A stretch of DNA of 11,611 bases, taken from an uncultured Akkermansia sp. GTDB taxonomy: Bacteria > Verrucomicrobiota > Verrucomicrobiia > Verrucomicrobiales > Akkermansiaceae. Below the pieces are notes generated by a model. It did not search any database and had not been told where the DNA came from. It worked only from the letters and a program-made list of their open reading frames with translations. The position numbers and the translations under genes are program-made. The stretch spans positions 1-11,611 of the forward strand of contig CAAFXA010000019.1 in NCBI GenBank assembly GCA_900766865.1. The letters run 5' to 3'. This document shows, one piece after another, positions 1-6,850 of the stretch (positions are counted from its first letter, which is position 1; each line of letters opens with the position of its first letter).

Positions 1-1010
1 CCGACTCCCCCGACCAAGTGGAGGCCGCCATCGCCTTCGGCGCTCAGGGGATCGGTCTGTGCCGCACCGAGCACATGTTCTTCGGCGGCAACCGCATTGA
101 CTTCATGCGTCGCATGATTCTGGCCACGCACGAGGAGGACAGCCGCGAGGCCGTAGCCAACCTGCTGCCCTTCCAGAAGAGCGACTTCAAGGGCATCTTC
201 AAGGCACTGGCCGGCAAGCCCGGCACCATCCGCCTGCTCGACCCGCCCCTGCACGAGTTCCTGCCCACCACCAAGGAGCAGCAGCTTGACCTCGCCAAGA
301 AGTTCAACATCCCCGTAGAGGTAATCATTCGCCGTGTGAGCGAGCTGCATGAGTTTAATCCCATGCTCGGTCACCGTGGTTGCCGCCTCGGTATTGCGCA
401 CCCGGAGATTACCGAGATGCAGGCTCGTGCCATCATTGAGGCAGCTATCGAGGTGCAGGAAGAAACCGGTTGCGAGGTGCGCCCGGAGATTATGGTGCCG
501 CTCGTCTCCTTCAAGCGCGAGCTTGATTTGCAGAAGGAGGTTATTGACCGCGTGGCAGAGCAGGTGTTCCGCGAGAAGGGACGCCGCATCTCCTACAAGG
601 TGGGTACAATGATTGAGATTCCCCGCGCCTGCGTGACCGCTGACGAGATTGCAGAAACCGCTGAGTTCTTCTCCTTCGGTACCAACGACCTCACTCAGAC
701 CGGCCTCGGCATGAGCCGTGACGACTCCGGCTCGTTCCTGCCCAATTACCGCAACCTGGAGATTGTGAAGGCCAACGTCTTCGCCAGCATTGACCAGGAG
801 GGTGTGGGCAAGTTGATGAAGCTTGCCGTCAACCTCGGTCGCAGCACGCGTCCCGGCATGAAGATGGGTATCTGTGGTGAGCATGGTGGCGACCCCGCCT
901 CTGTGAAGTTCTGCCACGGTCTCGGGTTGGACTATGTGTCCTGCTCTCCCTATCGTGTGCCCACGGCACGTCTGGCGGCGGCTCAGGCCGCACTCGCTGA
1001 GCAGAAGTAA
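1..1010 (+). CDS. ppdK: Pyruvate, phosphate dikinase, C-terminal part (5' end outside window)
   Basis: This enzyme interconverts pyruvate, ATP and phosphate with PEP, AMP and pyrophosphate in the cytoplasm. The last 335 residues are present, covering the PEP/pyruvate-binding TIM barrel; the reading frame is open to the left edge and enters at base 3. Visible family motifs in order are [50 protein letters not shown] and [10 protein letters not shown]. From the characterised family these supply the substrate-binding arginines, the metal-binding Glu and Asp, and the general acid/base Cys near the C terminus; all are intact. The ATP-grasp and phosphohistidine domains would lie upstream, outside the window. 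The gene ends at TAA and is followed 27 bp later by a strong terminator, so it ends its transcript here. Identification is confident; the length of the missing part is not visible. Confidence 0.96.
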   Translation, partial: DSPDQVEAAIAFGAQGIGLCRTEHMFFGGNRIDFMRRMILATHEEDSREAVANLLPFQKSDFKGIFKALAGKPGTIRLLDPPLHEFLPTTKEQQLDLAKKFNIPVEVIIRRVSELHEFNPMLGHRGCRLGIAHPEITEMQARAIIEAAIEVQEETGCEVRPEIMVPLVSFKRELDLQKEVIDRVAEQVFREKGRRISYKVGTMIEIPRACVTADEIAETAEFFSFGTNDLTQTGLGMSRDDSGSFLPNYRNLEIVKANVFASIDQEGVGKLMKLAVNLGRSTRPGMKMGICGEHGGDPASVKFCHGLGLDYVSCSPYRVPTARLAAAQAALAEQK

Positions 1011-1036
1011 ATCTCTGTTTAAAGGTATCATACCCG

Positions 1037-1065
1037 GAAAAGCCCTCCATTCGGAGGGCTTTTTT
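1037..1065 (+). terminator. Rho-independent terminator of ppdK
   Basis: A perfect 8-bp stem AGCCCTCC / GGAGGGCT (1041-1048 with 1053-1060) closes a 4-nt loop and is followed by a run of T. It is preceded by a run of A, so it could work weakly on the other strand. It lies 30 bp past the ppdK stop codon. Confidence 0.9.
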
Positions 1066-1096
1066 GTCTTTTGGAGAGTGAGTTATGGCAGTTTAT

Positions 1097-1127
1097 GCTT
1101 GAGGTGGTGCGGGTGGTGTGCTAGAAT
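1097..1127 (+). promoter_or_regulatory. Sigma70-like promoter of the secreted acidic protein gene
   Basis: TTGAGG (1099-1104) and TAGAAT (1122-1127) are separated by 17 bp, and the -35 is preceded by GC to give GCTTGAGG. The expected transcript start (about 1133-1135) is only a few bases before the ATG at 1138. Confidence 0.6.
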
Positions 1128-1137
1128 AGCCGGTGCT

Positions 1138-2226
1138 ATGAGAATGCACCGATACCTTGCTACCCTGTGCCTGGCCGCACCGATGTGCCTGGCTGAGACC
1201 GCCGAAGTGGACGCTGACTATGAGGAGGACTACGGCGATGATTACGAAGAAGCGGCCGATCGTACCTACACGCCGGAAGAAGTGGCTGCTGCCATGCAGA
1301 AGTTTGCAGAGATTCTGGGGAGTATGAATGCCACCTTGCGGGAGGTGAAGGATCTGGCCTCGGCGGATGCCGCTGCGCCTATCTATGAGGAATTGGAGAA
1401 AAAACTGGAGGTAGAGGAAATCCAATATGCGTTGAGGAACGCAGACTACTCCGCCGTAATGGAACTGGTGACGGAAAGCAGAAAGTTCCAGAAGTCTTTG
1501 TATGATGTGTATTTCTACGGCTCTGTGGCGTTGGCAAAAGCTGTGGGTGGCGATGCTAGTGATGCTGTCGAGCCCCAACCGCTTACTCCCGAGGTGCAGG
1601 CTACGCTGCTTGCCTCGGAGGAGGAAGAGTCCGGGCGTGTTATCGTGCATATGGGGCTGGATGAGGAGGAGGGCGAATTGAGCGTTGCGGGTGGCCCCGG
1701 TTTTACCCGGGAGACGGCCTGGGTGAGCTCTGCCCGGCGCGCAAACACGGCTCAATTTCATGCGTACACGATTGTCAGCAATAAGTATGCGGCGGAGGTC
1801 AATGTTGTGAATATGGTTCAGAGGGTGGAAGAATCAAAGGTATACAAAGTGCTGACTGTAGACTTTGTGAAGGACGGCGCCAAATACCGCGGCGATGTGT
1901 GGGTGGATGTGTCTGCCGGCTGCAAAATCTACACCCCGGAGCAACAGCAGGAAGCTCTTGAAAAGTTGCTGCAACATATGCGCACGGTTGCTCAGGCAGT
2001 GATGTCTGTGGAGGATAAGGCTTCTGCTGATGCTGCGGCTGAAATGATGAAGGAAACGAAAAATGAGCTTCAGACTGAAGCTCTTATGGAAATTATTTCC
2101 AGTATGGATGCAGAAGTTGTGAGCAAGGCAATGAAGGAGGCTGTTTCTGAGAAAGAAATAGATGCTGCCATCAAACGAATTCGCGAGAATGATTATTATG
2201 GCTCAGAGAAATTGAAGAGTATGTGA
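1138..2226 (+). CDS. Secreted acidic protein of unknown function with an internally duplicated helical domain
   Basis: I do not recognise a named family. The 362-residue product has a signal peptide (residues 1-19, likely cleaved after MCLA), then an Asp/Glu/Tyr-rich stretch (about 22-40). Two related helical segments follow. The first spans residues 44-130 and runs from YTPEE through LASADAAAP to YFYGS. The second spans 265-358 and runs from YTPEQ through KASADAAAE to DYYGS. In both, the YTPE and SADAAA marks are exactly 31 residues apart, which points to an ancient duplication. Between them (about 165-262) lies a region with beta character (FHAYTIVSN, VYKVLTVDFV, GDVWVDVSAGCKIY) that may form a separate sheet domain. 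The start at 1138 fits the signal peptide and the promoter; there is no Shine-Dalgarno sequence. It probably acts in the periplasm or envelope. It is transcribed alone, after the ppdK terminator. Confidence 0.88.
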   Translation: MRMHRYLATLCLAAPMCLAETAEVDADYEEDYGDDYEEAADRTYTPEEVAAAMQKFAEILGSMNATLREVKDLASADAAAPIYEELEKKLEVEEIQYALRNADYSAVMELVTESRKFQKSLYDVYFYGSVALAKAVGGDASDAVEPQPLTPEVQATLLASEEEESGRVIVHMGLDEEEGELSVAGGPGFTRETAWVSSARRANTAQFHAYTIVSNKYAAEVNVVNMVQRVEESKVYKVLTVDFVKDGAKYRGDVWVDVSAGCKIYTPEQQQEALEKLLQHMRTVAQAVMSVEDKASADAAAEMMKETKNELQTEALMEIISSMDAEVVSKAMKEAVSEKEIDAAIKRIRENDYYGSEKLKSM

Positions 2227-2266
2227 GGTTGTGCATGAGGCAGGGGGGGGCGAATGCGGAGGTTTT

Positions 2267-2297
2267 CTGAAGGCTCGGGGAGGCTTCAGGCCTTTTT
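2267..2297 (+). terminator. Possible terminator after the secreted acidic protein gene
   Basis: CTGAAG (2267-2272) pairs with CTTCAG (2284-2289) across an 11-nt loop, followed by GCC and five T. A competing 4-bp hairpin, AGGC/GCCT at 2281-2293, abuts the same T run. Either could terminate weakly; the stem is short. The T run is also the start of the next gene's promoter repeat. Confidence 0.35.
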
Positions 2298-2309
2298 GCT
2301 TGCCATGGG
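2293..2309 (+). repeat. 17-bp promoter repeat, copy 1
   Basis: TTTTTGCTTGCCATGGG occurs here and identically at 8380-8396. In both places it supplies a TTGCCA -35 box to the next gene. Confidence 0.8.
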
Positions 2310-2328
2310 GTGAGGCTTGTGTTATGAA
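2298..2328 (+). promoter_or_regulatory. Promoter of the Ppx/HD gene
   Basis: TTGCCA (2300-2305), preceded by GC, is 17 bp from TATGAA (2323-2328). A TG at 2320-2321 makes the -10 an extended one. The predicted start, near 2335, is 2-3 bases before the ATG at 2338 and about 45 bases before the alternative ATG at 2380. Confidence 0.55.
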
Positions 2329-2337
2329 TAAAGGGCT

Positions 2338-3906
2338 ATGAGGTCGAAGAGCAGTACAGAGTTGGGAGCAGGGGCCGCGATGCGGGTGCAGGCTGTGATT
2401 TTTCTGGGTGCCAGCTCGGTGTCGATGCTGGTGGCAGAGGATGATGGCCGGGAGTTGCGCGTGCTGGATGTGCTGACTCAACCCATGGCGCTGGCGGAGG
2501 ATATTTTCCGTTTGGGGAATGTATCCCGCGAGACGATGGATCGCTGCGTACAGATTATCCATGGCTACAATAATCTGCTGGATGAGTACCGCAGTGGCGG
2601 CGAGGTGCAGGTGCGTTTGCTGGCCACCAATGTGCTGCTGAATGTGCACAATATGGACAGCATTACCAACCGCCTGCTGACCATCTGCGGCTTACGTCTG
2701 GAGGTGATGGACGATGGCGAAATGACGCGTCTGCTTTACGTCAGCATGCACGAGATGCTGGAGAAGCATGCTGAGTTGGAAAAGAAGCGTGTGCTGGTGG
2801 TACACGTGGGACCCGGTAACACGCGTTTGCTGCTGTTCGACCGCGGGCGTATCAATTACTATGCCAACTATCGCATGGGCGCTCACCGCACGGCCATGGC
2901 TGTAGGGGGGACGGATTTTGGTGATGCTCGTATAGAGGCCTCGCTCATTCGCGAGCATATTCGTGGTGTTGTGGAGCAGATACTGCATGACTCGGAGGCT
3001 GCAGTGGCGGATGAGCTGGATGCTTTTGTGATTTTCGGGCCGGATTTTCACCATATTTCTTCCTCCATGACGGAGGGCGGTGAGTTTACGCTGGAGGAGC
3101 TGGATACCCTGGTGGAAGAAATTGCCTCCACTCCTCTGCAACAGCGTATCGAAAAGTACAGCGAGGATTATGCCTCTGTGCGCGCATTGTTGCCTGCTGC
3201 GGTGACGTACCTGAGCCTGGCTCGTGAGTTTGAGCCCGGCAGTATTCTGATGCCGCAGGAGGAATATGCCTTTGCCTTCCTGCGTAACCTTCTGCCTTCC
3301 TGCAGAGATGACCAGTCCATGGAGCATGAGGTGATTCACTTTTCCACCCTGTTGGCCAATCGTTATAAGGTGGATCGTGGGCACAGTCAGCAGGTACGCA
3401 AGCTTTGTATATCGCTGTTTGACCAGTTGCAGGAGCTTCATGGGCTTTCGCGTCATGACCGCCTGTTGCTGACGGTTGCATCTATTCTGCACGAAATCGG
3501 TACCTTCATCAGCCCCAAGAATCACCACCGCCATGGGCAGTATATTATCCTTAATTCCGAGATTTTCGGCCTATCCCGTGAGGATGTGGAAATTGTAGGT
3601 CTGCTGGCTCGTTACCATCGCCATGGTGCCCCAACGACCAACGAGTATACATACGCAGATTTGGAGCAGCATAACCGCCTGCGTGTGCAAAAGCTTGCCG
3701 CACTGCTTCGCGTGGCAGATGCTATGGAGCGCGCTCACTCTCACCGCATTTCTTCCTTTACTGTGCGGTATACAGCACGTAAACTTGAGCTGCTGGTACC
3801 CGGTGTGCATGACCTCACTATCGAGAACCTGGCCCTGCGCAGCAAGGCAGATTTGTTTACAGAAATTTTCGGATACGACGTGCAGCTTGTTCCGGCCGGA
3901 GACTGA
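2338..3906 (+). CDS. Ppx/GppA-like phosphatase-fold protein with C-terminal HD domain; phosphatase motifs degenerate
   Basis: The 522-residue product has the architecture of exopolyphosphatase/pppGpp phosphatase proteins: an ASKHA-type domain (about 17-315) followed by an HD-type helical domain (about 325-520). The C-terminal part is textbook for the family: RGHSQQVRKL (H349), ASILHEIG (H385-E386), the HHRHGQYIILNS stretch, LLARYHR and LLRVADAMER (D461). The N-terminal nucleotide and phosphate loops are not: IDxGSNS reads FLGASS (23-27), and the DIGGGSTE loop reads HVGPGNTR (156-163). Polyphosphate or (p)ppGpp hydrolysis should therefore not be assumed; a binding or regulatory role is as likely. 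An alternative start at 2380 (MRVQAVIFLG) lies right at the domain edge and has AGGGG 5 nt upstream, so the first 14 residues may not be translated. Neighbours give no functional hint. Confidence 0.9.
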   Translation: MRSKSSTELGAGAAMRVQAVIFLGASSVSMLVAEDDGRELRVLDVLTQPMALAEDIFRLGNVSRETMDRCVQIIHGYNNLLDEYRSGGEVQVRLLATNVLLNVHNMDSITNRLLTICGLRLEVMDDGEMTRLLYVSMHEMLEKHAELEKKRVLVVHVGPGNTRLLLFDRGRINYYANYRMGAHRTAMAVGGTDFGDARIEASLIREHIRGVVEQILHDSEAAVADELDAFVIFGPDFHHISSSMTEGGEFTLEELDTLVEEIASTPLQQRIEKYSEDYASVRALLPAAVTYLSLAREFEPGSILMPQEEYAFAFLRNLLPSCRDDQSMEHEVIHFSTLLANRYKVDRGHSQQVRKLCISLFDQLQELHGLSRHDRLLLTVASILHEIGTFISPKNHHRHGQYIILNSEIFGLSREDVEIVGLLARYHRHGAPTTNEYTYADLEQHNRLRVQKLAALLRVADAMERAHSHRISSFTVRYTARKLELLVPGVHDLTIENLALRSKADLFTEIFGYDVQLVPAGD

Positions 3907-3958
3907 AGAGGCTCACGCCCTAAAAACTATCAATTACGGGTAGCGAAAGGTCGATTAA

Positions 3959-3988
3959 GCTTGACTCTGTCTTGTACCGGAGTATACT
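3959..3988 (+). promoter_or_regulatory. Sigma70-like promoter of the ankyrin gene
   Basis: TTGACT (3961-3966), preceded by GC, is 16 bp from TATACT (3983-3988). Transcription would start near 3995, leaving a leader of about 52 nt before the ATG at 4047. No clear terminator of the upstream gene is seen in 3907-3958. Confidence 0.75.
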
Positions 3989-4046
3989 GTAGTAAAGGTA
4001 TATCCGCTTGTAAGACATTTTAACGATTTTCCCCCTTTTCAGAGAT

Positions 4047-5372
4047 ATGAAGAAGACTGTACGAACCCTGATTGCTGGTCTGGTCGCAGTGCCCGGAGCT
4101 GCTGTGCTGAGTGCTCAGACTCCTGCGCCGGCTTCCACGCAGGCTGCAACCCAGCCCGCAACAGCACAGCCGGCTGCGGCCACGACTCCTGCTGCAGCCC
4201 AGCCCCTTACCCCGCGTCAGCAGCGACTGGTTGAGCTGGCCGCCGAGCGCGAGGCAAAGAAGGCGGCCGAGGCGGCCGCTGCAGCGGAGGCCTCCGCTGC
4301 GGCAGAGGCGCTGGCTGCCCGTGGTATCCAGCCATCTCAGTATAATGCCATACTGCTGCAGGCCATTAATACCGGGGATGAAGAGGTGTTGGCCGATGTG
4401 TTAGCAGCCGGCGCCAACCCGGACGTGCGGGATTCCAACGGAGAATATGCAATTCATTGGGCTGTGAAGACCCAGCAGCCGCATTTTATTGATATGCTGC
4501 TGGATGCCGGTGCCAACGTGGATGCTGCCAATCCGCGTACTCGTGCTACAGCCTTGCATCTGGCTGCCTGGAACGAGAATCCTCAGTGCCTTAAGCTTCT
4601 GCTGACGGAGGGCGCAGATGAGAATGTGACCGACATTGTAGGTGATACACCGCTGCATCGTGCCATTAAGCTGGGGCGTACGGTGAATGTTATGGCTCTT
4701 GTGGCCGCCGGCGCTGATGTGCTGAAAGCGAACGATGAAGGTATTACACCCTTGCTGGCCGCAGCTCGCGGAGGCAGTGTTGAGAGTGTACAGGCACTCG
4801 TGGCTGCCGGAGCTGTTCGCGATGTGGCTGCTGCTGCCATCGTGGGCGATTTGTATGTGCTCAACTATTTCATTTCGGCCGGAGTGAACGTGAATGTGCG
4901 CAATGGCTTGGGCGAGGTGCCTCTGCACCTGGCGGCTGAGTTTGGGCATGCAGACTGCGTTAAGGCTTTGCTGGACGCCGGTGGATGGATTCTTGCCAAG
5001 AATAAGCTGGGGGCCACTCCGCTGCATGAGGCTGCCGGTAACGGCCATGCAGAGTGTGTGGCACTACTGCGCGACAGGGGCGCGGATATCAATGCCAAGG
5101 GGGCATACGGTACTACTCCCATCAGCCGTGCTGCGTCTGCCGGCCATGCTTCCGTGGTCAAGTACCTCATTTCTGTGGGGGCGGATGTGAACGCTGCGGA
5201 TGAATATGGTGTGACGCCTCTCATCTGGGCTGCAGCCAATGGGCATGCTGATTGCGTGAAGCTGTTGCTGGATGCCGGTGCCAATAAGAACGTGGTGGAT
5301 AAAGCCGGGGAAACGGCTCTTCACTGTGCCACGGAGAAGGGGCACAAGGAGTGCATCCGCCTGCTGCGCTAA
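4047..5372 (+). CDS. Exported ankyrin-repeat protein
   Basis: The 441-residue product starts with a signal peptide (MKKTVRTLIAGLVAVPGAAV..., cleavage likely after LSAQ near 24). A Thr/Pro/Ala/Gln-rich linker (25-55) and a very Ala/Glu-rich helix (about 57-92, likely coiled coil) follow. About ten tandem 33-residue ankyrin repeats occupy 99-441, with repeated GxTPLHxAAxxGHxxCVxxLLxxGAxxN consensus pieces. Repeats at 288-419 are near consensus. The unit at about 255-285 (DVAAAAIVGDLYVLNYFISA) is shortened and has lost TPLH. The last repeat (420-441) is a half-repeat ending exactly at the stop codon. Ankyrin repeats bind proteins and show no enzymatic motif; the export signal puts this one in the periplasm or on the surface. 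The start has its own good promoter and a weak AGAG upstream. The gene converges with the ABC ATPase gene, with only 4 bp between stop codons. Confidence 0.93.
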   Translation: MKKTVRTLIAGLVAVPGAAVLSAQTPAPASTQAATQPATAQPAAATTPAAAQPLTPRQQRLVELAAEREAKKAAEAAAAAEASAAAEALAARGIQPSQYNAILLQAINTGDEEVLADVLAAGANPDVRDSNGEYAIHWAVKTQQPHFIDMLLDAGANVDAANPRTRATALHLAAWNENPQCLKLLLTEGADENVTDIVGDTPLHRAIKLGRTVNVMALVAAGADVLKANDEGITPLLAAARGGSVESVQALVAAGAVRDVAAAAIVGDLYVLNYFISAGVNVNVRNGLGEVPLHLAAEFGHADCVKALLDAGGWILAKNKLGATPLHEAAGNGHAECVALLRDRGADINAKGAYGTTPISRAASAGHASVVKYLISVGADVNAADEYGVTPLIWAAANGHADCVKLLLDAGANKNVVDKAGETALHCATEKGHKECIRLLR

Positions 5373-5376
5373 GCTT

Positions 5377-6159
5377 TCAGCACATCTTTGGTGCAGCTGC
5401 CAGTAGCGTGCGGGTATAGCTATGCTGCGGGTTGTTGAATACGGCCTCTGCGGTTCCGTATTCCACAATGCGCCCGCGTTGCATCACCGCGATGTTGTCC
5501 GCCATGTAATGGACGACCGACAGGTCGTGCGAGATAAAAATCATCGTGAGCCCCAACTCTCGCGTGAGGTCTGTAAGAAGGTTGAGAATCTGGCTCTGAA
5601 TGGATACATCCAGCGCAGAGACCGGTTCATCTGCCAGTAAAAGAGCCGGTTGTGGTGCAATGGCCCGGGCGATGGCAATGCGCTGGCGCTGCCCGCCTGA
5701 GAATTCGTGCGGGTATTTGTACATGTGCTCCGGGCTGAGCCCTACGCGCTCCATTAATTCGGCCACGGCGGATTCCCTCATGTTGCGGGGAAGGGGCGCA
5801 CGGCGACTCAGTGCTTCTACCAGGGTGCTGAAAATGCTGAAGCGCGGATTGAGGGAGGCGTACGGATCTTGAAAAACCATCTGGAAATCCAGTCGGCGCC
5901 GACGTATTTCTGCTGCGCTGAGGGCGCTCAGATTGGTGCCATCCAGCACAATGCTGCCGGAGGTGAGGGGTTGCAACTGCATGATGGCGCGAGAAAGGGT
6001 GCTCTTGCCGCAGCCACTTTCGCCCACTAGTCCCAGAATGCTGCCGCGCTCCACGTGGAGGCTCACGCCATCCACCGCCCGCACGATTTCTCCGGTGGTA
6101 CCCCAGGTGTTGCGCACAGGGAAGTGAACGCTTGCTTCCCTTATTTCCAGATATGCCAT
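5377..6159 (-). CDS. ABC transporter ATP-binding protein, oligopeptide/dipeptide (OppF/DppF) type, short C terminus
   Basis: This 260-residue ATPase would power uptake through a peptide or nickel-type permease at the inner membrane. All motor motifs are intact: Walker A GESGCGKST (46-54), Q-loop MVFQDP (94-99), signature SGGQRQR (154-160), Walker B LLLADEP (173-179), D-loop SALD and switch His in ISHDLS (H211). VFQDPYASLNPR and the ending HSYTRTLLAAAP are characteristic of the OppF/DppF branch. The chain stops at KMC directly after that segment, so the roughly 50-residue peptide-transporter tail common in this family is absent. No permease, binding protein or partner ATPase lies nearby; it is a single-gene unit that must work with components encoded elsewhere. 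The terminator of the lipoprotein unit lies just upstream, so it needs its own promoter. No Shine-Dalgarno sequence precedes the ATG. Confidence 0.93.
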   Translation of the reverse strand: MAYLEIREASVHFPVRNTWGTTGEIVRAVDGVSLHVERGSILGLVGESGCGKSTLSRAIMQLQPLTSGSIVLDGTNLSALSAAEIRRRRLDFQMVFQDPYASLNPRFSIFSTLVEALSRRAPLPRNMRESAVAELMERVGLSPEHMYKYPHEFSGGQRQRIAIARAIAPQPALLLADEPVSALDVSIQSQILNLLTDLTRELGLTMIFISHDLSVVHYMADNIAVMQRGRIVEYGTAEAVFNNPQHSYTRTLLAAAPKMC

Positions 6160-6165
6160 GGCCGT

Positions 6166-6194
6166 ATTTTAGCAGACCCTTTCTGCCTTGTACA
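6166..6194 (-). promoter_or_regulatory. Candidate promoter of the ABC ATPase gene
   Basis: Read on the minus strand, TGTACA (6194-6189) is 17 bp from TAAAAT (6171-6166). Only six bases separate the -10 box from the ATG at 6159, so the transcript would start at or next to the A of ATG. The -35 is weak (four of six consensus bases). Confidence 0.45.
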
Positions 6195-6196
6195 TG

Positions 6197-6227
6197 AAAA
6201 AACGCGTCTGAGCTGTGCTCAGACGCG
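6197..6227 (-). terminator. Rho-independent terminator of lipoprotein unit 1
   Basis: A perfect 11-bp stem CGCGTCTGAGC / GCTCAGACGCG (6203-6213, 6217-6227) with a 3-nt loop is followed on the minus strand by six T. Confidence 0.92.
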
Positions 6228-6245
6228 CCATCGTAAAATGACATT

Positions 6246-6260
6246 GAGGGTTAAACCCTC
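6246..6260 (-). other. Small 3' UTR hairpin of lipoprotein unit 1
   Basis: GAGGG-TTAAA-CCCTC forms a 5-bp hairpin 7 nt past the stop codon and before the terminator. The paralogous unit has a hairpin of the same size and place with a different stem sequence (6666-6679). Confidence 0.6.
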
Positions 6261-6267
6261 TCTTCAC

Positions 6268-6384
6268 TTACTTCTTGATGGGGGCAACGGGAGCGGGCTC
6301 CGGGGTGGGAGCGGGAGTCACCTGCTGCTGCTGGCAGGACACCAGAGCGGCGGCGGTAAGGGCGAGAATAGCGATGGTCTTCAT
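6268..6384 (-). CDS. Micro-lipoprotein 1 (38 residues)
   Basis: The precursor MKTIAILALTAAALVSC is a complete lipoprotein signal: a charged start, a hydrophobic core and lipobox LVSC with Cys17 as the lipidation site. The mature chain is only 22 residues: CQQQQ, then a Pro/Ala/Thr/Glu-rich stretch, ending VAPIKK. The paralogue at 6687-6809 has an identical signal peptide and the same VAPIKK end, so both ends are under constraint. A free Lys-Lys end on a tiny anchored peptide recalls how small lipoproteins can attach to peptidoglycan through a C-terminal lysine, but that is only an analogy. It has its own promoter, a leader of roughly 60 nt and a terminator, so it is monocistronic and probably well expressed. 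There is no Shine-Dalgarno sequence; the leader ends in AAGATAAT before the ATG. Function is unknown. Confidence 0.85.
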   Translation of the reverse strand: MKTIAILALTAAALVSCQQQQVTPAPTPEPAPVAPIKK

Positions 6385-6423
6385 ATTATCTTGACTAGTT
6401 TTGATTGTTTGAAGTGCCCCAGA

Positions 6424-6437
6424 CATCCAAGAGTAGG
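6424..6437 (-). other. Conserved leader block, lipoprotein unit 1
   Basis: On the minus strand this reads CCTACTCTTGGATG. It matches CCTACCCCTGGACG in the leader of unit 2 (6854-6867) at 11 of 14 positions, and all three differences are transitions. It sits about 40 nt before the ATG. Confidence 0.5.
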
Positions 6438-6451
6438 AAGGAGGCGCGCCT

Positions 6452-6481
6452 AGTATACTCCTTTTTGAATAATTGACAAGC
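6452..6481 (-). promoter_or_regulatory. Sigma70-like promoter of micro-lipoprotein 1
   Basis: On the minus strand TTGTCA (6479-6474), preceded by GC, is 16 bp from TATACT (6457-6452). Both boxes are close to consensus, which suggests strong expression. Confidence 0.8.
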
Positions 6482-6610
6482 CCAAAATGCAAAAAAAAGT
6501 CAAAAAGTTGTGTTTTTTGAATGAGTTAGACGGAAATTGCCCATTTTTGTCCCGAGAGGAAAATGGTTGTCAATCTTTAAGGCTTCCTAAGTATCAATGA
6601 GTCGGGAAGT
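6482..6610. other. AT-rich spacer between the two lipoprotein units
   Basis: No gene is visible. The stretch is rich in A and T runs. It contains a minus-strand TTGACA (6573-6568) followed by ACCATTTT, which resembles the -35 neighbourhood of unit 2 (TTTACAAACCATTTT) but has no matching -10 or lipoprotein start downstream. Confidence 0.5.
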
Positions 6611-6645
6611 GAAAGAAAAAGCGTGTCCGGGGATACCGGACACGC
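6611..6645 (-). terminator. Rho-independent terminator of lipoprotein unit 2
   Basis: A perfect 10-bp stem GCGTGTCCGG / CCGGACACGC (6621-6630, 6636-6645) with a 5-nt loop is followed on the minus strand by TTTTTCTTTC. Confidence 0.92.
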
Positions 6646-6665
6646 AGAAGTGAAAAATATCGTAG

Positions 6666-6679
6666 GGGCTTAAAAGCCC
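6666..6679 (-). other. Small 3' UTR hairpin of lipoprotein unit 2
   Basis: GGGCT-TAAA-AGCCC forms a 5-bp hairpin 7 nt past the stop codon, in the same place and with a similar A-rich loop as GAGGG-TTAAA-CCCTC in unit 1. The stem bases differ but pairing is kept. Confidence 0.6.
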
Positions 6680-6686
6680 GCTTGAC

Positions 6687-6809
6687 TTACTTCTTGATGG
6701 GAGCAACCTGAACGGGCTCAACAGTGGTGGTGGGAAGCTGCTGCTGCTGCTGCTGCTGGCAGGACACGAGAGCGGCGGCGGTAAGGGCAAGAATAGCGAT
6801 GGTCTTCAT
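6687..6809 (-). CDS. Micro-lipoprotein 2 (40 residues), paralogue of micro-lipoprotein 1
   Basis: The first 20 residues, MKTIAILALTAAALVSCQQQ, are identical to micro-lipoprotein 1, with lipobox LVSC and lipidated Cys17. The mature chain starts with Cys and seven Gln, continues with LPTTTVEPVQ, and ends in the shared VAPIKK. The Gln run is seven CAG codons here and four in the paralogue. It would be exported and anchored by its N-terminal lipid; the soluble part is only about 23 residues. The ATG at 6809 matches the paralogue; an upstream in-frame ATG at 6890 falls in the promoter and is not credible. It is monocistronic, with a promoter at 6882-6911 and a terminator at 6611-6645, and is divergent from mnmE. 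Function is unknown. Confidence 0.85.
   Translation of the reverse strand: MKTIAILALTAAALVSCQQQQQQQLPTTTVEPVQVAPIKK
6738..6758 (-). repeat. CAG trinucleotide tract in micro-lipoprotein 2
   Basis: Seven uninterrupted CAG codons (CTG on the plus strand) encode the poly-Gln run. The paralogue has four (6322-6333). Confidence 0.9.
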
Positions 6810-6850
6810 AATATTATTCTGTCTGTTTGTTTGTTTGGTTTCAGTCAGCC

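Noticed and set aside
2233..2240. A run of eight G between two genes as a phase-variable switch.
   Set aside because: It lies upstream of the proposed promoter of the next gene and after the previous stop codon, so length change has no clear effect.
2692..3534. A 280-codon minus-strand open frame opposite the Ppx/HD gene.
   Set aside because: It mirrors the codon pattern of the plus-strand gene and shows no recognisable motif.
4401..5048. Minus-strand frames opposite the ankyrin gene that look repetitive.
   Set aside because: The repetition is just the complement of the ankyrin repeats.
6545..6573. A possible third lipoprotein-type promoter (minus-strand TTGACA followed by ACCATTTT).
   Set aside because: The -10 position reads ACAAAA and no signal peptide or small gene follows. 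It may be a relic of another copy, but chance similarity in AT-rich sequence is as likely.
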